Source: Dysgonomonas sp. Marseille-P4361 (GTDB lineage: Bacteria; Bacteroidota; Bacteroidia; Bacteroidales; Dysgonomonadaceae). From it: a stretch of DNA of 64,000 bases. Where the stretch lies: contig NZ_OPYL01000001.1 in assembly GCF_900343125.1 (NCBI RefSeq), positions 372,001-436,000 of the forward strand. Reading direction: 5' to 3'. The notes beneath the pieces are model-generated. The model searched no databases, had not been told where the DNA came from, and worked only from the letters and a program-made list of their open reading frames with translations. This document shows, one piece after another, positions 27,216-34,998 of this stretch; position 1 is the stretch's first letter; each line of letters begins with the position of its first letter. Both the position numbers and the translations under genes were made by a program.

Positions 27216-28038
27216 CACGAGGCATATCATATGTTAAATAGAAAGAGTGTGTTTTTTCTATCTCATTAAATAGTTCTTGATCTTCGTTTGAATACCCAGC
27301 TTTCTCCAAATAAAATCCTATCACTTGATGATATGGATAAATAAATTTCATTTTCTTATAGTAGCGAAAAAGCTTTTTCACATTTAGACTCTCTTTAGCA
27401 TTGGAAAAGGCTTCTAGTACTTGGGTTACGCCTCCTGAATAAAATGGTCTTACAGATACATCTATTAATGTCCTTTCAATATTAGTGACTTGATAAATTG
27501 ATCTGTATGTCTTTACTCCCAAATGATTATACCCTTGACTTTGTAAAAAATTGATTGCAAAATCTTTATAAAAACGTCTATTATTTGTTACCCTAGGTTT
27601 TTTTTTAAATACTCTATCTATATCTGTCTGCATTAATGAATACGATTCTCTTCCTCCTGGAGAAAGCCTCTCGCTAGAGAGATATATTTGTTTTGGTATC
27701 TGTAATGTCAAATTATTAATAAATAATGCAGAATAATGGCTAAAATAAGCGCTTCTAGAACGGGTAGCTGCAATATCAAATATGTCTGCTTTTCTATTAA
27801 GAAGAAAATATAATGCATATTGTGCACCATCATTATCTGTTGTTTCTTCTTTTTTTAGTAAATTCAAACTAATTAACAAATCCAATATGTCGTTTTTTTG
27901 TTTACTCTTAAAGCCATAAACAGAACGTATATTAGTAATGAGTCTTTCATATTCAATTTGATTTATTACGGGGAAATTGCAAGTTTGTAATATTCCCATC
28001 AACTCATTAAATCGTTTGCTATTTGCACTTATTGTCAT
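27169..28038 (-). CDS. AbiEi-like type IV antitoxin/regulator
   Basis: 289 residues from ATG 28038 (a GTG lies one codon earlier). An N-terminal winged-HTH-like region precedes the AbiEi-type core: RSAYFSHYSALFINNLTLQI then PKQIYLS, and later VTNIERTLIDVSVRPFYSGG then VTQVLEAF. AbiEi proteins repress their own promoter by binding inverted repeats and neutralise AbiEii. Upstream of this gene are two perfect 28-bp palindromes within 159-bp repeats. Convergent and overlapping with the toxin gene, so each has its own promoter. Pairing is inferred from family and adjacency. Confidence 0.8.
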   Translation of the reverse strand: MTISANSKRFNELMGILQTCNFPVINQIEYERLITNIRSVYGFKSKQKNDILDLLISLNLLKKEETTDNDGAQYALYFLLNRKADIFDIAATRSRSAYFSHYSALFINNLTLQIPKQIYLSSERLSPGGRESYSLMQTDIDRVFKKKPRVTNNRRFYKDFAINFLQSQGYNHLGVKTYRSIYQVTNIERTLIDVSVRPFYSGGVTQVLEAFSNAKESLNVKKLFRYYKKMKFIYPYHQVIGFYLEKAGYSNEDQELFNEIEKTHSFYLTYDMPRAMYSEKWQLYYPKGL

Positions 28039-28192
28039 CACAAGAAATAATCTACATCAATAATGTGAAGTTATAGTTTTTTTGACAGAATCAAATTATT
28101 ATTCGCTTTTTTATTATTTAATTAATTTATGCATGAGATACAATACTAATAATCAGTTAAATAGCAAAAAAAGAGAACAGTGGGATACAACA

Positions 28193-28220
28193 TAATAGAC
28201 TGTATATATACAGTCTATTA
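28193..28220. promoter_or_regulatory. Perfect 28-bp palindrome, copy 1
   Basis: Half-site TAATAGACTGTATA followed directly by its exact reverse complement. It lies 155 bp upstream of the AbiEi-like start. AbiEi antitoxins are known to bind paired inverted repeats in their promoters, so this is a candidate operator; a hairpin in RNA is the alternative. Confidence 0.55.
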
Positions 28221-28351
28221 TAGACAAAGTTATAGTTTTTTTTTGACAAAGTCAAGTTATTATTCACTTTTTTATTATTTATTAATTTATACATGAGATA
28301 CAATACTAATAATCAGTTAAATAGCAAAAAAGAGAACAGTGGGATACAACC

Positions 28352-28379
28352 TAATAGACTGTATATATACAGTCTATTA
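28352..28379. promoter_or_regulatory. Perfect 28-bp palindrome, copy 2
   Basis: Identical to the palindrome at 28193, exactly 159 bp away. Identity across both copies suggests recent duplication or selection for the site. Confidence 0.55.
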
Positions 28380-28954
28380 CAGACAAAGTTATAGTTTTTT
28401 TTTGACAAAGTCAAGTTATTATTCACTTTTTTTATTATTTGTTAATTTGTATATGAGGTATAGCGCTCATTACCAACGAAATATTTAGTATGAAAAATTA
28501 ATATGTAGCAACGAAATTGAGTATCCATACCTTAAAGGGAATAATAAAAAATTACATAATGTACCCGTTAAGGTATAATTATATAAATGGATATTCATCT
28601 ATACCTCCTGGGGTATAGATAAGAAACTATGCTTTATGGTAAAATAATAGGACAGAAAAGGTATTATTAAAACAAAATTTCTATCTTTACTTCATCACTT
28701 AAGGAGGAAAAGTCCATCCATTCTCAGAGATAAAACAAAGTGAGTAACAAGTGAGTGAGAAAGATTACAAAACAGCTAGTACACTGACAGCATACGGGTT
28801 AGATGATCTGAAATAAATCCGTCAACGATTAATCGTAAGTCTTTTTTTATTTCTATACTTTTAGAATAAATCTCTGACAACCGAGAAAACTGCGACATAG
28901 GGTTGTCACTACACCTCATAACTTTGTAGCGTTAAACAATAAAAACTACAAATT

Positions 28955-29386
28955 ATGAAATTAAAAGTACATTTGATTTTCAATGGGAAGTGCGAAGAAG
29001 CTCTATTATTCTACAAAGATATTTTAGAGGGTGAAGTGTCTTTTTTATTCCGTAAAAGAGATGAAGAGACTCAAATTAAAGAGCTAGTTATTGCTGATAT
29101 TGATAGAGAGAAGATCTCTCATATGGTAATTAAAACAACATTTTTTGAACTCTCAGGGAATGATACTAATCATGAACAACAAGTTACAATAGGTAACAAT
29201 AACAAATTGATACTCTCATTTTATGATTTAGATCGGTGCAGGAAGACTTTCGATGCATTGTCAATAGGAGGAACTATAACTGAACCTTTTGAGAAAAAAT
29301 TTTTCTGCGAAGGTTTTGGTGAACTTACCGATAAGTTTGGCATTCCTTGGATTATTATGATGACTGATGAAGAGTACGAGGGATAA
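28955..29386 (+). CDS. VOC/PhnB-like glyoxalase-fold protein
   Basis: 143 residues with the two-fold beta-alpha-beta-beta-beta pattern of the PhnB-type vicinal oxygen chelate family: MKLKVHLIFNGKCEEALLFY at the start, and FGELTDKFGIPWIIMMTDEE at the end. No specific metal-ligand set could be assigned. The plus-strand WYL regulator gene follows after 79 bp and may control it. The substrate is unknown; PhnB-like proteins often accompany such regulators in Bacteroidetes. Confidence 0.8.
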   Translation: MKLKVHLIFNGKCEEALLFYKDILEGEVSFLFRKRDEETQIKELVIADIDREKISHMVIKTTFFELSGNDTNHEQQVTIGNNNKLILSFYDLDRCRKTFDALSIGGTITEPFEKKFFCEGFGELTDKFGIPWIIMMTDEEYEG

Positions 29387-29465
29387 AAGAATAAAGATTG
29401 GGTAGAAAGTGAATGCTTTCTGCTCAATCTTATGTATTTTTACTCTTCTGATAATACAAATCCCA

Positions 29466-30398
29466 ATGAATCGAATAGACCGCCTATCCGCTATACTAAC
29501 CATGCTACAATCCTCACCCTCTGTAAAGCCAAAGCAAATTACAGAACGATTCAGTATTGGTATACGAACTGTTTATCGTGATATACGAGCATTGGAAGAA
29601 AGCGGCATTCCTATTGCGGGAGATTCGCGCTCAGGATATTCTCTAGTAGAAGGATTTAAGCTTCCCCCACTTATGTTTACGAAAGAAGAAGCGTTTGCTT
29701 TTTTAGCTGCAGAAAGGCTTATCGATAAATTTACAGATACAGGATTGCGAGAAGGCTATAAGTCGGGAGTAGATAAAATTCGAGCAGTAATGCGATTATC
29801 TGAAAAAGAATTAATCACTGCGGTTGATACAAAGATTGGTAAACTAGATTTTGACTCTCCATCATTAGGTGATTCACAAGACAGAATGCAGACTATATTA
29901 GATAGTGTATCGAAGCAAAAGCAGATAATAATCACTTATACATCTCACTCCAAAAATGAAAAAATGGAGCGAATAATTGACCCAATTGGAATTTTCTTCT
30001 CCATGACAAACTGGTATATGATCGGCTTCTGTAATACAAGAAATGATTATAGGACATTCAAGATTAGCCGGATTACAGGACTGCAACTATCCAATATACC
30101 TATAGGCAAGGAGCATCCACCTTTAAATCAATTCCTGAAGAATCTACAAGATCAAACAGAGTTACAAAAAGTCATAATAGAAGTTGAAGCAAAAGACCTC
30201 CCAATAATTGATGAGAGTAAATATTATCAAGGCTTAGTTCACGAAATAAGGAAAAAAGATATTGTAGAAATGCATTTTATGACATTTTCTCTAGAACGTC
30301 TGGCTCGATGGTATCTATCTTACATGGATATAGCTACAATTATTCACTCCACAGAGTTAAAACAAATAGCTACAACTATTATCCAGAAGCATAAATAA
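29466..30398 (+). CDS. YafY-type HTH/WYL-domain transcriptional regulator
   Basis: 310 residues from ATG 29466; the frame is open further up, but only from this ATG does the canonical start MNRIDRLSAILTMLQSS appear. N-terminal HTH_11 (KPKQITERFSIGIRTVYRDI) and then a WYL domain (IGIFFSMTNWYMIGFCNTRN, FKISRITGLQLS). WYL domains sense small ligands or nucleic acid and control nearby genes, here probably the VOC gene upstream. It is convergent with the helicase gene with a 4-bp gap. Confidence 0.87.
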   Translation: MNRIDRLSAILTMLQSSPSVKPKQITERFSIGIRTVYRDIRALEESGIPIAGDSRSGYSLVEGFKLPPLMFTKEEAFAFLAAERLIDKFTDTGLREGYKSGVDKIRAVMRLSEKELITAVDTKIGKLDFDSPSLGDSQDRMQTILDSVSKQKQIIITYTSHSKNEKMERIIDPIGIFFSMTNWYMIGFCNTRNDYRTFKISRITGLQLSNIPIGKEHPPLNQFLKNLQDQTELQKVIIEVEAKDLPIIDESKYYQGLVHEIRKKDIVEMHFMTFSLERLARWYLSYMDIATIIHSTELKQIATTIIQKHK

Positions 30399-30402
30399 AA
30401 GA

Positions 30403-31746
30403 TCAATCTATTTTCTTGATTACGTTCCTTGCAACTTCGATCTTATATTTTTTACCCTTCATCTTCTCTTCTTTTATGTTAGTCAAAAGAGATTTTACCT
30501 TAGAAGATCGAACTGCGACAAAAGAGATAAAGTCTTTCACTTCTATCAACCCCAAGTCTGTTTTATCTAACTTCCCTTTCTGCAAGAAGAAACCGACAAT
30601 ATCGCTCTTGTTTAACTTGTTTTTCTTTCCTCCACTAACATAAATTGTCTGATACTCGGGACTATTAGGTAATGACTTTCCTGCCTTAATTTGGAGTATT
30701 TTTATATCTTCAGAGATGTAATCCGGCAACTTATCTTCTTTGTAAGAAACTATATAGGCTGTACCCGAAGCATGCATACGCGCTGTACGTCCGTTACGGT
30801 GTGTAAATTCACTCTCCTTGGCTGGTAAATGGTAATGAATCACATGCTTCATTTCGGGAATGTCCAATCCTCTTGCGGCGAGGTCTGTTGTGACCAGATA
30901 ATTTAGACTCCCATTTCGGAATTGTATAAGAATTCGTTCACGATCGTCCTGATCCATTCCTCCGTGATAATATCCTGTATATATTCCTTTTTTCTTTAGC
31001 ATATCACTTATTCGTTCGGCAACTTCACGATGATTGCAGAAGATAAGCGCCGGCTCTGAATGGAGTGAACATATAAGTTGGAATAAGGTTTCTATTTTAT
31101 CCTTCTCAGGAGATACGACAAGTCTGACCGAAAGTTTTTCGTCTTTCTCCTCTTGTGTATAATCCAATGTAACTAAGGACTGCATTTGCATAAAGTCAGG
31201 TATATCTACATCAGAAGTCGCCGAAAGGAGAACTCTCTTTTCCAAATTGTGCAATTGTCCTATAATAGTATTCATCTCCTCCTGAAACCCTAATTGCAAT
31301 GATTTATCAAACTCATCTAACACCAGCATACCGATAGAATTTGTGTCAAAAGACTGTCTCTCCAAATGATCAACCAATCGTCCCGGAGTTCCGATCAGCA
31401 ATGCCGGAGGGTTGCTAAGGTTTTTAAGCTCAACATCAATAGAGTGCCCACCATAGCATACATTAGCCTTAAACTTTGTTCCCATCTTTCTCCAGACTTG
31501 CTCTATCTGAAGGGCTAATTCTCGAGACGGTGCAATAACTAAACACTGCACTGCCTTCACATCCTCTTGCAGTAACTGCCATATGGGAAGTAAGAAGGCA
31601 AGAGTCTTTCCCGAACCCGTAGGAGATAATAACATGGTGTTTTGCTCAGCTAGGATTGTCTTCTGAGCAGCGGTCTGCATCTCGTTCAGATTATTGAAAC
31701 CGAGATTAGATAATATCGTCGTTTGTTCGTTTTCTACTTTCATCAT
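30403..31746 (-). CDS. DEAD-box RNA helicase, DbpA-like
   Basis: About 447 residues from the MMKVENEQ start. Helicase motifs in order: Q motif and LLSPTGSGKTLAFLLP (motif I), GTPGRLVDH, VLDEFDKSLQLGF (motif II reads DEFD, not DEAD), SATSDV, LVTTDLAARGLDIPE and HRNGRTARM. The C-terminal SDIVGFFLQKGKLDKTDLG followed by IEVKDFISFVAV is a DbpA-type RNA-binding domain. Expected role: RNA or ribosome remodelling in the cytoplasm. The DEFD motif occurs in Bacteroidetes homologues and is not itself a defect. Confidence 0.88.
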   Translation of the reverse strand: MMKVENEQTTILSNLGFNNLNEMQTAAQKTILAEQNTMLLSPTGSGKTLAFLLPIWQLLQEDVKAVQCLVIAPSRELALQIEQVWRKMGTKFKANVCYGGHSIDVELKNLSNPPALLIGTPGRLVDHLERQSFDTNSIGMLVLDEFDKSLQLGFQEEMNTIIGQLHNLEKRVLLSATSDVDIPDFMQMQSLVTLDYTQEEKDEKLSVRLVVSPEKDKIETLFQLICSLHSEPALIFCNHREVAERISDMLKKKGIYTGYYHGGMDQDDRERILIQFRNGSLNYLVTTDLAARGLDIPEMKHVIHYHLPAKESEFTHRNGRTARMHASGTAYIVSYKEDKLPDYISEDIKILQIKAGKSLPNSPEYQTIYVSGGKKNKLNKSDIVGFFLQKGKLDKTDLGLIEVKDFISFVAVRSSKVKSLLTNIKEEKMKGKKYKIEVARNVIKKID

Positions 31747-31825
31747 GCAAAGGTAATACATTATAGCTCACTTATTCTTTGCGAGGGTCTTATATTATTT
31801 CATTCACTTTATCTCTATAAAAAAA

Positions 31826-32290
31826 TCATTCTTCATTTTCTAAAAGGCTCCATATTATAGTCACATCCAGTTCTGATTTATGTACATGAAATTTAATATG
31901 GATAGTTTCTTCTGCATTGCCTTTTGTGAATGTATAAGAACCGATGGCTTTCTCATCCAAATACACCCAGTTTGCATTTTCATGACTGATTTCTGAAAGA
32001 CAGGCTTTTGTTATTTTTTCTTCACAGAGAACGGAATCTATTTTAAAACTCCAAAATTCATCATACTCTGAGTCCTTCAAACTAATTCTGCATTCGATAA
32101 AACCATCTCTCAATACAAAGCTGGCATTCTCTACTTGAATTGTCATATCTTCATCACCGATCTGATAGCAGAGTGTATTTACCTTATTGGGAGTATTACT
32201 ATTTTCAAGAATCTCCAGTAGACTCCTTTCTTGCCCCATAGCAGAAGAACTTATTATCATACAGAATATAATTACCAAGAACTTATTCAT
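31826..32290 (-). CDS. Small secreted protein of the radical SAM operon
   Basis: 154 residues with a signal peptide (VIIFCMIISSSAMGQ). The mature part is acidic and beta-rich, with single Cys residues at CYQIGDE, FIECRISL, SVLCEE and ACLSEI. No family recognised. Its ATG overlaps the radical SAM stop codon (ATGA, 32287-32290), so the two are translationally coupled. It may be another partner or target of the enzyme. Note a CY dipeptide (TLCYQIGD) like those of the upstream candidate substrates. Confidence 0.65.
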   Translation of the reverse strand: MNKFLVIIFCMIISSSAMGQERSLLEILENSNTPNKVNTLCYQIGDEDMTIQVENASFVLRDGFIECRISLKDSEYDEFWSFKIDSVLCEEKITKACLSEISHENANWVYLDEKAIGSYTFTKGNAEETIHIKFHVHKSELDVTIIWSLLENEE

Positions 32291-33321
32291 ATCAATTCAT
32301 TGCTGGTTAATATAGGATCAACATGGGCAAGTCCTAACCCGCATTGCTCGGAGGCTGCACGACATCCTCCCCGACAAGTTGTCCATTTCTCACACTCACT
32401 ACAAAAATCAGGGACAATTTCGTTCCACGAATTGGCATAAGAGGAGTATAGAATAGTTGTCAGGTCCTCTTTATAAATATTGCCTGCTACGATAGGAGAA
32501 TGGTTACACAGACGAATATTTCCGTTTATATCCATTGTAATCGGTTTGCGCAATACATCATCAGAGCAATGACCGAACATAATTAGAGGATAGTCTGATG
32601 GATCGATCAGGCAGTCGGGAGAACAGACATTGGAAGAAATAACCAATCCAAGCTCTTTTGCCTTAGTATTAGCTACAGCGAAAGCCGTTTTTAGTTGACC
32701 ATGTGTAGCAGAAACAGAAGCAGGATCAGCTGTTCCGCATCCTCCTATATTGTAACGGTTCATCATAATTCGTCTTAATCCGAGATCGGCAATAAAATCG
32801 AGAGTCTCACTTAATACCTCAACATTGTATTTTGTCAGCACAATAACAGGTACAGGATATCCTTTCATGCTTTGAACGGCACGAATGGAGTTGATCGATT
32901 TCTTCCAGCTGCCTCTTACCTGTGTTATATGATCGTGAATAGCCTCATCAGCAGAATGAATAGGGAATTCGAACAGGGTAACCCCCATTGCAATCATACT
33001 GCTATAATCATCGGCAGTTCCTTTGAAACCATTGCTGATGACAGTGACAGTTTTACCTTCCATCCGACAAAAGAGAGCAATCTCTTTGATCCGTTGAGCA
33101 ACAAAAGGCTCGCCCCCGGTAAGGGTTACATTACGAACATCAGCCTGAAGGAAAAGTTGCCTCAGTGCTTTAATGGCTTTATCATATGAGTCGAATGGCT
33201 GGTGTTCTGCACCCGGTATTTTCCAAACATTGTAACAATAGCGGCAAGCTAGATTGCACTTATCTGTCAGCTCAAAAGCGACATTATATAATTGTAATCT
33301 TTCCTTCTTATTCATTTCCAA
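32287..33321 (-). CDS. Radical SAM/SPASM peptide-modifying enzyme
   Basis: 344 residues, cytoplasmic. The N-terminal radical SAM domain has TDKCNLACRYCYNV, with CxxxCxxC at Cys22, Cys26 and Cys29, and LTGGEPF near residue 70. The C-terminal part is SPASM-like with Cys at 252, 272, 307, 310, 316, 320 and 327 (FCSECEKWTTCRGGCR), which would bind auxiliary Fe-S clusters. SPASM proteins usually modify ribosomally made peptides. Its start overlaps the preceding gene by 14 bp, and the upstream genes encode proteins with repeated Cys-Tyr motifs. It resembles the rSAM/lipoprotein pairs known in Bacteroides (TIGR04133/TIGR04134), from memory. Confidence 0.85.
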   Translation of the reverse strand: MEMNKKERLQLYNVAFELTDKCNLACRYCYNVWKIPGAEHQPFDSYDKAIKALRQLFLQADVRNVTLTGGEPFVAQRIKEIALFCRMEGKTVTVISNGFKGTADDYSSMIAMGVTLFEFPIHSADEAIHDHITQVRGSWKKSINSIRAVQSMKGYPVPVIVLTKYNVEVLSETLDFIADLGLRRIMMNRYNIGGCGTADPASVSATHGQLKTAFAVANTKAKELGLVISSNVCSPDCLIDPSDYPLIMFGHCSDDVLRKPITMDINGNIRLCNHSPIVAGNIYKEDLTTILYSSYANSWNEIVPDFCSECEKWTTCRGGCRAASEQCGLGLAHVDPILTSNELI

Positions 33322-34497
33322 AACTTATGCTAATAATCATTGTCGTTTTCATGGATTTACCATCATGAACTCCCGGTTTCCATGCCGAGGAGGAAGATAA
33401 TACCCGTAAAGCTTCTTTATCTGCTTCTTCTGACAATTTTCCAATTACTTTTTTATCAATTAATTTTCCTTTCTTGTCAATAGCAAAGCTAAGAATAACT
33501 TCTCCTCTAATGCCATCACTTTTCATCTGATCGGTATATCTTACATTCGCTTGTACCCACTTCTGAAAACTTTCAAGATCACCTGCGGGCGAAACGGGAG
33601 GAGTCTGTATTTCGGTATAAGATAGTTTCTTGACCTTTTCGGGTTTACGTCTATAGATATCATCCGTATAATTGTTAACAACAACGACTTCGTAACAAAG
33701 GATTGTATTAGAATCCTCGAGAGAAATAATTCCCTCTCCCCATTAAGTATTGATGCCGAAATCTCTTTCGTTTCCATTCCTAAGAAAGAGAAGACTAGTT
33801 TATCTGAAGATTTGGCCATAATACTAAAAGAACCATCGATGTCTGTTATAACACCATTCGTTGTCCCTTTCACCTTAACAGCTACACCCATGAGAAAGTC
33901 TCCAAATTCATCTCTTACTTTTCCTTTAATCTCTCTTTCATCTGTTTTTATAGGAGAAATAGTTCTCTTTCTCAGCTTGCGTTCTACAACAATATAACAA
34001 GTAAGATTTACAGAGTCTGTCTTTAATGTTACAGTAATTGAATCTTTGACTGACGAGGCTGTAAATTCAGCTGGTTTAAAGCCGAGTAAGGAGACTACAA
34101 TTATGTCTTGTATTCCCGCATTCAAACTGAAATTTCCATCAAGATCTGATACCGTTCCTTCGTTCTTATTTTTTATTTTAATAGAAGACCCTATAACAGG
34201 TTCTCCCTCTTCATCCAATACCTTTCCTTTCACCTCTACTGTATCAGTAGGACTTTTTATCCCCTTTGGAGGTATTGCGGGTTTATAGCAGGTAATAAGT
34301 TCTCTTTCAGGAATAGATGGCGAGATTGAATCTGTAGCAGCTACATTGTTTTTTTGAGCCTGGGCTGATGCACTCACCATTCCCCAAATTAATGTACCTA
34401 GCATTAGCTTATATTTAACAAATATAGGCGCACCATTCGTCTTATCGGAGAGAAAAGAGAATAGTCTGAATAATATGTTGTACGACTTTAGTTTTAT
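33308..34497 (-). pseudogene. Leader-CarboxypepD-CarboxypepD-TonB protein, split by a -1 frameshift
   Basis: Two frames read as one gene. Frame A (ATG 34404, or ATA 34497 in frame) has a signal sequence, then two CarboxypepD_reg-like domains (VEVKGKVLDEEGEPVIGSSI; IKGKVRDEFGDFLMGVAVKV). At a GGGG run (33738-33741) the sense passes to the -1 frame: GIISLEDSNTILCYEVVVVN, then a complete TonB C-terminal domain (GEVILSFAIDKKGKLIDKKV, SSAWKPGVHDGK). Frame A instead runs on to 33541 with low-complexity sequence. One lost G explains this. The end overlaps the radical SAM gene by 14 bp. Programmed slippage cannot be excluded. Confidence 0.75.
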
Positions 34498-34778
34498 TTT
34501 TCTTCTGTTTTTAAGCCTTCCGAAATATCTTCTGTTATCTCATAAAAAGCAGCTAGTGCATCTGAATCATCCTCAATAACAGTTATACTATCGGAGATAA
34601 CAGGATAGTAGCACATAGCATAGGGTGGCTCCTCTTCAGAGGAACAAGCAACACCTGTAAAACCAATAATAATTGTACCTAATAGTAACTTATGTTTCAC
34701 AAAAAAATGAGCACCATTCGTCTTGTCAGAAAGAAAAGAGAAGATTCGGAATAATAGTTTATACAATCGCAGTTTCAT
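34494..34778 (-). CDS. Small lipoprotein, candidate radical SAM substrate
   Basis: 94 residues. An unusual long N-terminus (MKLRLYKLLFRIFSFLSDKT, then NGAHFFVKHK) precedes a hydrophobic stretch and lipobox TGVAC. The short mature part carries AMCYYPVISDS and an acidic tail. The N-terminus is nearly repeated at the start of the next gene, whose ATA overlaps this stop codon. Radical SAM-associated lipoproteins (TIGR04134-type) of Bacteroides have a comparable beginning, from memory. A -7-like box sits about 80 bp upstream. Probably the first gene of the operon that includes the radical SAM enzyme. Confidence 0.7.
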   Translation of the reverse strand: MKLRLYKLLFRIFSFLSDKTNGAHFFVKHKLLLGTIIIGFTGVACSSEEEPPYAMCYYPVISDSITVIEDDSDALAAFYEITEDISEGLKTEEK

Positions 34779-34857
34779 AGTCTGTATTTTTTATATATAA
34801 CTTTCCAAACACTTATTTCTATAAAGATAATAGATTTATTTTTATATTACTCAATAT

Positions 34858-34865
34858 CAAATATA
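34858..34865 (-). promoter_or_regulatory. Candidate -7 box of the radical SAM operon
   Basis: The minus strand reads TATATTTG, a match to TAnnTTTG, 80 bp before the small lipoprotein start, in the 220-bp gap 34779-34998. No -33 element at the right spacing. It suggests that the lipoprotein-radical SAM genes form their own transcription unit. Confidence 0.4.
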
Positions 34866-34998
34866 AAGAGGAATAATCTCAAATGATTATCTCCTAATCA
34901 ATAGTGATTTAATGTTTATAATAATGGGACCCTCCAGTATAGTGTCAAAGGGGATTGGAAACAATGTGTGTAGTTAAGCGGAGAGCCCCAAATATATC

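Larger units (their letters stand above)
28070..28462. repeat. Tandem 159-bp direct repeat (two full copies plus a partial third)
   Basis: Copies start at 28070, 28229 and 28388, each with GTTATAGTTTTTTT then TGACA. The first two are nearly identical over 159 bp; the third diverges after about 75 bp. Each full copy ends in the same 28-bp palindrome. Much longer units than CRISPR repeats and with no spacers. It lies immediately upstream of the AbiEi-like gene. Confidence 0.85.
28042..28954. other. 913-bp gene-free region rich in repeats and palindromes
   Basis: No gene is supported here. From left to right it holds the tandem 159-bp repeat (28070-28462), an inverted repeat ATACCTTAA/TTAAGGTAT (28527-28576), a hairpin ATCTATACC/GGTATAGAT (28597-28620), and a short palindrome ACGATTAATCGT near 28826 followed by a T tract. 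It contains the promoters of the AbiEi-like gene (minus) and the VOC gene (plus). Confidence 0.7.

Noticed and set aside
28070-28462. CRISPR array or type III toxin-antitoxin repeat RNA.
   Set aside because: The unit is 159 bp with no spacers, and the neighbouring toxin is of the AbiEii type, not a ToxN-type endoribonuclease.
28700-28850. Resemblance to RNase P RNA (GGAGGAAAAGTCC and TTAGATGAT segments).
   Set aside because: The complementary P4 strand and the other conserved regions are missing and the segment is far too short.
14762-28954. Direct repeats marking the ends of the mobile region.
   Set aside because: Only 8-base matches (such as ATCAATAC) were found by eye, which is no more than chance in AT-rich DNA.
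31300-31340. DEFD instead of DEAD in the helicase as a sign of decay.
   Set aside because: All other helicase motifs are intact, and variants at these positions are tolerated in the family.
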